64,000 nt of DNA. Origin: Streptomyces sp. CB02009. Its GTDB lineage: Bacteria > Actinomycetota > Actinomycetes > Streptomycetales > Streptomycetaceae. The DNA lies in assembly GCF_001905825.1 (NCBI RefSeq), contig NZ_LIVV01000004.1, positions 124,001 through 188,000 on the forward strand. The letters run 5' to 3'. The translations under genes were made by a program, and so were the position numbers. Below, piece after piece: positions 58,981 to 64,000 of the stretch (its first letter is position 1; every line of letters starts with the position of its first letter). Under the pieces are notes generated by a model. The model saw only the letters and a program-made list of their open reading frames with translations, made no database searches and had not been told where the DNA came from.

Positions 58981-60039
58981 CTACAAATACGTGACAACCG
59001 ATTCCGCGATCTGGAGGGCGTTGAGGGCGGCTCCCTTGCGGAGGTTGTCGGCGCAGACGAAGAAATCGAGCGCCCGCTCGTCGTCCATGGAGCGCCGCAC
59101 CCGTCCGACCCAGGCGGGATCGGTGCCGACGACATCGGCGGGGGTGGGGAAGTCGCCCGCAGCGGGGTCGTCGTACAGCACGACTCCGGGCGCGGTCGCG
59201 AGGATCTCGTGCGCGCGGTCGAGCGGCACGGGGCGCTCGAAGCGGGCGTGCACGGAGACGGAGTGCCCGGTGACGACGGGCACGCGCACACAGGTGGCGG
59301 CGACCCGCAGCGCCGGGAGCGCGAGGATCCGCCGGGTCTCGTCCCGTACCTGCTCCTCCTCCGACGAGGCTCCGTCGGCGCCCGCCGTGCCCGACCAGGG
59401 CAGGACGTTGAGCGCGAGGGGGCCGGGGAAGGGCCCGGTGTCCTCGCCGACGGCACGCCGTACGTCTCCGGGGTGGGTGCCCAGGTCACCGTCGCCGGCC
59501 ACCAGGCCGAGCTGGGCGCGGAGCGCGTCGACGCCGGCCTGTCCGGCGCCGGCGCCGCTGGCGGCCTGCTGGGCGGTGACGACCAGTTCGGAGAGCCCGA
59601 ACTCGGCGTGCAGGGCGCCCACGGCGACGACCAGCGCGAGAGTGGTGCTGCCGGGGCTGGCGACGATGCCGCGGGGGCGTACGCGCGCCGCGTGGGCGTT
59701 GGTCTCGGGGACCACGAGGGGGACGTCGGGGTCCGCGCGGAAGGCGGCGGAGGTGTCCACGACGACGGCGCCCTTGGTGACGGCGACGGGCGCCCAGCGG
59801 GCGGCCACCGTCTCGGGCACCAGGAAGAGCGCCAGGTCGACGCCTTCCAGGGCCTCCTCGTCGAGCGCGAGGATCTCGCACTCCTCCCCGCGCACGGCGG
59901 CCTTGCGGCCGGCCGAGCGCGGGGAGGCGAGGAGGCGTATGTCGCCCCAGACGTCCGCGTGGTGCGTGAGCATCTGGAGCATCACCGAGCCGACGGCTCC
60001 GGTCGCACCGACGACCGCGAGTGTCGGCTTCGGCGTCAT
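58981..60039 (-). CDS. asd: aspartate-semialdehyde dehydrogenase homologue lacking the catalytic Cys
   Basis: A 352-residue homologue of the enzyme that reduces beta-aspartyl phosphate with NADPH. NADP loop VVGATGAVGS, SPRSAGRK (phosphate binding) and C-terminal CVRVPVVTGHS (Arg252, His259) and the Gln in AQQAASGAG are kept. But the active-site motif ANPNC(S/T)T is here ASPGSTT: the catalytic Cys is Ser131 and the preceding Asn is Gly. Classical dehydrogenase chemistry through a thiohemiacetal is therefore unlikely. It overlaps the ask stop (ATGA), so expression is tied to aspartokinase. Another functional asd must exist elsewhere, or this protein has a changed role. Confidence 0.88.
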   Translation of the reverse strand: MTPKPTLAVVGATGAVGSVMLQMLTHHADVWGDIRLLASPRSAGRKAAVRGEECEILALDEEALEGVDLALFLVPETVAARWAPVAVTKGAVVVDTSAAFRADPDVPLVVPETNAHAARVRPRGIVASPGSTTLALVVAVGALHAEFGLSELVVTAQQAASGAGAGQAGVDALRAQLGLVAGDGDLGTHPGDVRRAVGEDTGPFPGPLALNVLPWSGTAGADGASSEEEQVRDETRRILALPALRVAATCVRVPVVTGHSVSVHARFERPVPLDRAHEILATAPGVVLYDDPAAGDFPTPADVVGTDPAWVGRVRRSMDDERALDFFVCADNLRKGAALNALQIAESVVTYL

Positions 60040-60557
60040 CGGCCGGTGCCTCCGTAGACGACGGCCTCGTCCGAGTCGCTGTCCAGGCCGAAGGCGCTGT
60101 GGACGGCGCGCACGGCCTCGTTGACGTCGTCGGCGCGGGTGACGACCGAGATGCGGATCTCGGAGGTCGAGATCAGCTCGATGTTCACGCCCGCGTCGGA
60201 GAGCGCGCGGAAGAAGTCCGCGGTGACGCCCGGGTTGGTCTTCATCCCGGCGCCGACCAGGGAGATCTTGCCGATCTGGTCGTCGTAGCGCAGCGAGTCG
60301 AAGCCGATCGCGGTCTTCGCCTTCTCCAGGGCGTCGATGGCCTTGCGGCCCTCTGCCTTGGGGAGGGTGAAGGAGATGTCCGTGAGGCCGGTCGAGGCGG
60401 CGGACACGTTCTGCACGATCATGTCGATGTTGATCTCGGCGTCCGCGACGGCCCGGAAGATGGCCGCGGCCTCGCCCGGCTTGTCCGGCACGCCGACGAC
60501 GGTGATCTTCGCCTCGGAGGTGTCGTGGGCGACGCCCGAGATGATGGCCTGCTCCAC
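60036..60557 (-). CDS. aspartokinase beta subunit from an internal start
   Basis: GTG 60557, preceded by AAGGGGA seven bases upstream, would yield the 173-residue regulatory subunit beginning VEQAIISGVAHDT, equal to the ACT-domain half. In Corynebacterium and Bacillus the same site makes the beta chain of an alpha2-beta2 enzyme. Confidence 0.6.
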   Translation of the reverse strand: MEQAIISGVAHDTSEAKITVVGVPDKPGEAAAIFRAVADAEINIDMIVQNVSAASTGLTDISFTLPKAEGRKAIDALEKAKTAIGFDSLRYDDQIGKISLVGAGMKTNPGVTADFFRALSDAGVNIELISTSEIRISVVTRADDVNEAVRAVHSAFGLDSDSDEAVVYGGTGR

Positions 60558-61307
60558 CTTGCGGTCCCCTTGCGGCTCGTTGCTGACCCAGGTCCCCTGC
60601 AGGCCCGAGAAGGACGAGCGGACGTGGATCGGGATGTTGTATCGGCGTGCGTACTCGACGCACCGGTGCAGGAGCACCTTGGACCCGGAGGCGGCGAGCT
60701 CCAGCATGTCCTCGAAGGAGATCCAGTCGATCTTCTTCGCCTTCTTCACCACGCGCGGGTCCGCCGTGAACACACCGTCGACGTCGGTGTAGATCTCGCA
60801 GACCTCGGCGTCCAGCGCGGCGGCCAGCGCCACGGCGGTGGTGTCGGAACCGCCACGGCCGAGCGTGGTGATGTCCTTCTTGTCCTGGGACACGCCCTGG
60901 AACCCGGCGACGATGGCGATGTTGCCCTCGTCGAGGGCGGTGCGGATCCGGCCCGGCGTGACATCGATGATGCGCGCCTTGTTGTGGACGGAGTCGGTGA
61001 TGACACCTGCCTGGCTGCCGGTGAACGACTGGGCCTCGTGGCCCAGGTTTTTGATCGCCATGGCCAGCAGGGCCATGGAGATCCGCTCTCCGGCGGTCAG
61101 CAGCATGTCGAACTCACGCCCGGCAGGGATCGGGGATACCTGCTCGGCGAGATCGATCAGCTCGTCCGTCGTGTCGCCCATCGCGGAAACCACGACGACC
61201 ACCTGGTGGCCGTTCTTCTTGGCGTCCACGATCCGCTTGGCGACGCGCTTGATGCCTTCGGCATCGGCAACGGAGGAGCCTCCGTACTTCTGCACGACAA
61301 GGCCCAC
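60036..61307 (-). CDS. ask: aspartokinase, alpha subunit frame
   Basis: A 423-residue aspartate kinase that phosphorylates aspartate at the entry to the Lys/Met/Thr/diaminopimelate pathway. KYGGSSVAD is the nucleotide/aspartate motif; TLGRGGSDTTAVALA and GVFTADPR follow. Two ACT domains at the C terminus (AKITVVGVPDKPGEAAAIF and GKISLVGAGMKTNPGVTA) bind Lys/Thr for feedback. GTG 61307 follows GAGGAGC. An internal start for a separate beta subunit is present. It is coupled to the asd homologue. Confidence 0.97.
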   Translation of the reverse strand: MGLVVQKYGGSSVADAEGIKRVAKRIVDAKKNGHQVVVVVSAMGDTTDELIDLAEQVSPIPAGREFDMLLTAGERISMALLAMAIKNLGHEAQSFTGSQAGVITDSVHNKARIIDVTPGRIRTALDEGNIAIVAGFQGVSQDKKDITTLGRGGSDTTAVALAAALDAEVCEIYTDVDGVFTADPRVVKKAKKIDWISFEDMLELAASGSKVLLHRCVEYARRYNIPIHVRSSFSGLQGTWVSNEPQGDRKVEQAIISGVAHDTSEAKITVVGVPDKPGEAAAIFRAVADAEINIDMIVQNVSAASTGLTDISFTLPKAEGRKAIDALEKAKTAIGFDSLRYDDQIGKISLVGAGMKTNPGVTADFFRALSDAGVNIELISTSEIRISVVTRADDVNEAVRAVHSAFGLDSDSDEAVVYGGTGR

Positions 61308-61422
61308 GTGCGCTCCTCGCTCAGTGTGTGCCGCAGCCGGCGCTGCGATCGGCTCAGTCTAACGAGGGACCCGGAAACGCCACCGTGATATCGAATGGTG
61401 AGACGCGGTGCTCAGGGAGTGA

Positions 61423-63318
61423 TCACGAGAGCTCCGCGAGGGCCTCCACCACGGTGACGGTCATCGGGTGGTGCTCACCGAGGGCGCGGAGGCAGACGGG
61501 CAGCAGCTCCCGGAAGTCCGCCTGTGCCCGCTCGGTCCGCCCGGCGGCCCCGTAGAGAGCGGCCAGGCTGATCCGCGCCATGAGGGTTTCCAGGTGGTCC
61601 TCACCGAGCACGACCGACAGCTGGGCCGCGCCGTGCGCGCCCGCCGCGATGGCGTCGGAGGTCCGGCGCGCGGACCGGTAGATCGCGGAGATCTCGACGA
61701 ACGCCTGCAGGGTCTCCGTGTCCCCCTCGCCCAGGACGCGGATCATGTCCCCGATGACGCCCTCGTGGAGGACGACCGCCTCGTCGACGAGACCGGTCAG
61801 CTGATGGGCCTGCGCGAGGGTCCGCCGCGCCAGGAACACGATCCGGTCGTCGGCCCCGTACACCTCGGTCAGGCTCCGCACCACCTCGGCCGCGAGGCCG
61901 ATCGCCTCCGTTCCCCGTCCCGACTCGGCGAGGACCACGATCATCGCGCCGCGCACCCCGACGGTGTACGGGTGCTCCGGGCCGAGCAGTCTCTCGGCGC
62001 CGGCCAGCGCCCGTTCGTGCATGGCGACCGCTTCCGCGGGCAGTCCGCTGAGCGTCAGGTAGACGCCCGCCGCCACCAGCGTCACGATCAGCGACTGATC
62101 GTCTTCCGCCCGGTGCGAGAACCGCAGGTACGCCTCGATGTGCGGCAGGAGACCGCGCCACGTCTCCCAGTGCGCCGGATCCATGCTGTCCGGCGGCAAG
62201 GCCCGGACCAGCGCCGCCTCCGCCGCCAGCCGGGCCTCCGCGATCAGCCCCGGCTCCCGGTGCGGGTCCTCCGGGTCCGCCCTCCGGGCCACCGTCTGCA
62301 CCAGCCGGTGCACGGACACCGACCCGTCCTCGTGGAGCGTGATCATGCTGTGCGCGGCCAGTTCCCCCAGCGCCTCCCGTGTGCCGGGCGCCGACGGCAG
62401 GAGCGATGCCGGGATCCGGTCGGGTCCGAACCAGCCGAGCACCCGCAGGACCTCCCCCGCGTACGGGGCCGAGTCGGCGAGCCGGTCGAGCGTCACGCGC
62501 AGGGTCCGGGCGACGGCCTCCTCCGCGTTGCCGGGTCCGCCGCTCCGGCCCAGTTCCGCCAGGTACGCGAGCGGGGCCGTGGCCGTACGACCGCAGTACG
62601 CGGCGGCGATCTCGACGGCCAGCGGCAGCTGCCCGAGGGTCTCGCAGAGCCGCTCGGCGCCGGTGGTGTCGCGGGGCCCCGCGTGGGTGGCGACCCGGGT
62701 GAACAGCTCGACGGCGTCGGCGGCCGGAAGCACGGGCAGCGTGAGGACCCGCCCGATCCCGTACCAGCCGTCCGTCGTCCGGCTCGTGGCGACGACCCGC
62801 CCCCGGCCGCCGGCCCTGGCCAGCAGGCCCTCCACATCACGGGGCTCGGTGACGTTGTCGAGGACGAGCAGCCAGCCGTCGTGCGCCGACAGCCACTGCA
62901 ACGCCCTTTCCCGCAGGGCCTCCTGCGGGAGTACGTCGATCAACTCCGGCTGCATCGCGGCGGCCAGGCGCGCGAGCCCCGCGTCGACGTCCGCCCGGCT
63001 CTCCGCGGTGATCCACCAGACGGGGTTGCGGTGCGCCGTCTGCCGCAGCGCCCAGCGGGCGGCCAGCGAGGACTTCCCCACCCCGCCGAGGCCGCAGATC
63101 ACCACGGTCTCCGGCTCCCCGTCGAGCAGGGCGCTCTCGGCGCCGCGCCCCACGAAGTGGGCAGCCCTGCGCGGCACGTCGACCAGTCCCGGCGGACACC
63201 GCACCGGCCCGAGGCCCGAGGGCGGCAGCACGGTCACCCGGTCCCCGGTGTGCACCCAGCCGATGTCCCGGCCCGCCGCGACGGACCGCTCCCCCGAGGC
63301 CTCGACGCCCCCGCTCAC
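61423..63318 (-). CDS. NB-ARC/TPR (NLR-like) STAND ATPase with N-terminal short motif
   Basis: A 631-residue STAND protein. N-terminal motif VEASGERSVAAGRDIGWVHT (5-24) followed by GD, then the NB-ARC: Walker A GLGGVGKSS (76-84), Walker B LLVLDN (150-155), RVVATSR (174-180), LPLAVE (231-236), and a winged-helix end with SVHRLVQ. TPR repeats run from about 390 to 631 (YLTLSGLPAEAVAMHERALAG; RRTLAQAHQLTGLVDEAVVL). There is no DNA-binding domain or enzymatic effector domain. GTG 63318 overlaps the stop of the membrane-protein gene (GTGA). It looks like a sensor-switch whose output is made by the partner through the shared motif. Confidence 0.9.
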   Translation of the reverse strand: MSGGVEASGERSVAAGRDIGWVHTGDRVTVLPPSGLGPVRCPPGLVDVPRRAAHFVGRGAESALLDGEPETVVICGLGGVGKSSLAARWALRQTAHRNPVWWITAESRADVDAGLARLAAAMQPELIDVLPQEALRERALQWLSAHDGWLLVLDNVTEPRDVEGLLARAGGRGRVVATSRTTDGWYGIGRVLTLPVLPAADAVELFTRVATHAGPRDTTGAERLCETLGQLPLAVEIAAAYCGRTATAPLAYLAELGRSGGPGNAEEAVARTLRVTLDRLADSAPYAGEVLRVLGWFGPDRIPASLLPSAPGTREALGELAAHSMITLHEDGSVSVHRLVQTVARRADPEDPHREPGLIAEARLAAEAALVRALPPDSMDPAHWETWRGLLPHIEAYLRFSHRAEDDQSLIVTLVAAGVYLTLSGLPAEAVAMHERALAGAERLLGPEHPYTVGVRGAMIVVLAESGRGTEAIGLAAEVVRSLTEVYGADDRIVFLARRTLAQAHQLTGLVDEAVVLHEGVIGDMIRVLGEGDTETLQAFVEISAIYRSARRTSDAIAAGAHGAAQLSVVLGEDHLETLMARISLAALYGAAGRTERAQADFRELLPVCLRALGEHHPMTVTVVEALAELS

Positions 63319-63779
63319 GCGTCGCCCGTGGAGGCGCTCCCGATGTCCCCGCCGGCGGCGACGGACCGCTCGCCGGAGGCGGTGACGGGCCCGGAGGCGG
63401 GGCCGGGGCCGCCGCCGGTCGGCGGGGCGGTCGGGGCCGGCTGAGCGGGCAAAGTCTGAGAGGCCGGCGGGGTCTGCGGGGTGGACGAGGTCGGCGGGGT
63501 CCGCACGCCGTCGCCGGTGACGACCGTCCCGATGCTTCCGCCGGCGGCGACGGAGCGGGTGCCGGACGCCTCGACCGGGGCGGCCCGGCCGCCCTGCCCG
63601 AACTGCGCCCAGAGGGAGAGCCCGAGGCCCGCGACGGCGAGGACGACACCGGTGACGCTGGCGATCTGGTCGGCCGTGCCGAGGTCGACGAACGCGACGA
63701 CGAGGAGGGCGGCGACGCCGACCGCGGCTACGCCGACGCCGCTCCTGAGGAGGGTCTGTGACCGGGCCGTTGCTGCCAT
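63315..63779 (-). CDS. two-helix membrane protein with two copies of the NLR motif
   Basis: A 154-residue protein: helices at about 13-32 and 40-60 joined by the short loop VDLGTADQIA, then a Pro/Thr/Gly-rich disordered region. The motif seen at the NB-ARC N terminus occurs at residues 69-92 (VEASGTRSVAAGGSIGTVVT) and again at the very C terminus, 132-153 (VTASGERSVAAGGDIGSAST). No other domain. ATG 63779 is preferred; a TTG at 63797 is in frame. It precedes and is translationally coupled to the NB-ARC gene. A membrane-acting effector or anchor for the NLR is inferred; function is untested. Confidence 0.8.
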   Translation of the reverse strand: MAATARSQTLLRSGVGVAAVGVAALLVVAFVDLGTADQIASVTGVVLAVAGLGLSLWAQFGQGGRAAPVEASGTRSVAAGGSIGTVVTGDGVRTPPTSSTPQTPPASQTLPAQPAPTAPPTGGGPGPASGPVTASGERSVAAGGDIGSASTGDA

Positions 63780-63829
63780 GACCACATCATGGGGCAAGCA
63801 GTCGTCGGACGGGAGCGGTTCGCCGTTCC

Positions 63830-64000
63830 TCAGCTCTTGAGCGTCCGGATGCCCAGCGGTGCGCCGATCTCCTCCGCCATCACGCGGCCCGCCTCCTCGG
63901 CGAGGTCGTCCTCGGTGAGGTCCTCGTCCGTGTCGAGGCCGTCGAGGGCCGCGAGCGGCTGGTCGAGGCGGACGTGGGCGACGAGGGACTGGAGGGCGCG
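63830..64000 (-). CDS. DUF5063 domain protein, C-terminal part (cut by window edge)
   Basis: The last 56 codons of a minus-strand gene entering from beyond 64000: RALQSLVAHVRLDQPLAALD, then GLDTDEDLTEDDLAEEAGRV and a final MAEEIGAPLGIRTLKS. From memory this matches the C terminus of the streptomycete DUF5063 protein located near recR and ask. The function is unknown. The remainder is outside the window. Confidence 0.8.
   Translation of the reverse strand, partial: RALQSLVAHVRLDQPLAALDGLDTDEDLTEDDLAEEAGRVMAEEIGAPLGIRTLKS

Overview
The base composition (very high G+C with third-position G/C), leaderless starts behind TAGGCT boxes, bldG, wblA, Crp, a tad/flp pilus cluster and an ask locus all point to a Streptomyces chromosome core region. 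Gene order matches, from memory, the S. coelicolor SCO3543-SCO3617 segment. Much of it is also syntenic with Mycobacterium tuberculosis Rv3646c-Rv3683 (topA, helicase, tad genes, ssd, 6C RNA, HAD, acs, epoxide-hydrolase-like protein, marP, Nudix, nth, crp, ArsA pair, whiB-like, ponA-like). No insertion sequence, prophage, CRISPR array or rRNA was seen.

Layout. 1-6.2 kb: 5' part of topA, a small membrane protein, then a decaying minus-strand operon (methyltransferase, twice-frameshifted ArsR-type regulator, ABC ATPase cut at its Walker A motif, intact permease) and a lipoprotein. 6.5-9.8 kb: proton pyrophosphatase and the BldG anti-anti-sigma/anti-sigma pair. 9.9-17.5 kb: MrfA/Hrq1-like helicase convergent with a six-gene tad-type pilus/secretion operon. 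17.5-20 kb: a HAD phosphatase flanked by two structured RNAs, a 6C RNA on the minus strand and a 6S-like candidate on the plus strand, followed by a degenerate Fic-fold protein. 20-30.6 kb: CooC-like ATPase, polysaccharide-deacetylase-like lipoprotein, SulP-carbonic anhydrase fusion, acetyl-CoA synthetase, NhaA, a holin-X membrane protein and an epoxide-hydrolase-like enzyme.

30.9-46 kb: MarP-type protease, CoA-type Nudix, endonuclease III, Crp, SPFH protein, metallo-beta-lactamase-fold hydrolase, second Nudix, RidA, DUF4177, two ArsA-like ATPases, WblA, a class A penicillin-binding protein, YqeY, a metallophosphoesterase and tRNA-Pro(CGG). 46-58 kb: glycosyltransferase, Ser/Thr kinase, YdcF-like protein, a TPR-like regulator divergent from a double AsnC regulator, methyltransferase, S9 peptidase and SURF1. 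56.6-61.3 kb: a SigE-family sigma factor with its membrane partner, then asd and ask. 61.4-64 kb: a small membrane protein and an NB-ARC/TPR protein, then the 3' end of a DUF5063 gene.

Most notable points. (1) The terminal two-gene operon shares one short Gly/Ser-rich motif, once at the N terminus of the NB-ARC protein and twice in the tail of the two-helix membrane protein. This architecture resembles NLR-effector pairs that signal through prion-like motifs and is the best candidate for an undescribed system. (2) The asd product beside ask has Ser where aspartate-semialdehyde dehydrogenases have the catalytic Cys. (3) Two regulatory RNAs bracket one HAD gene. (4) A small operon shows several independent lesions, one coinciding with a palindromic repeat.
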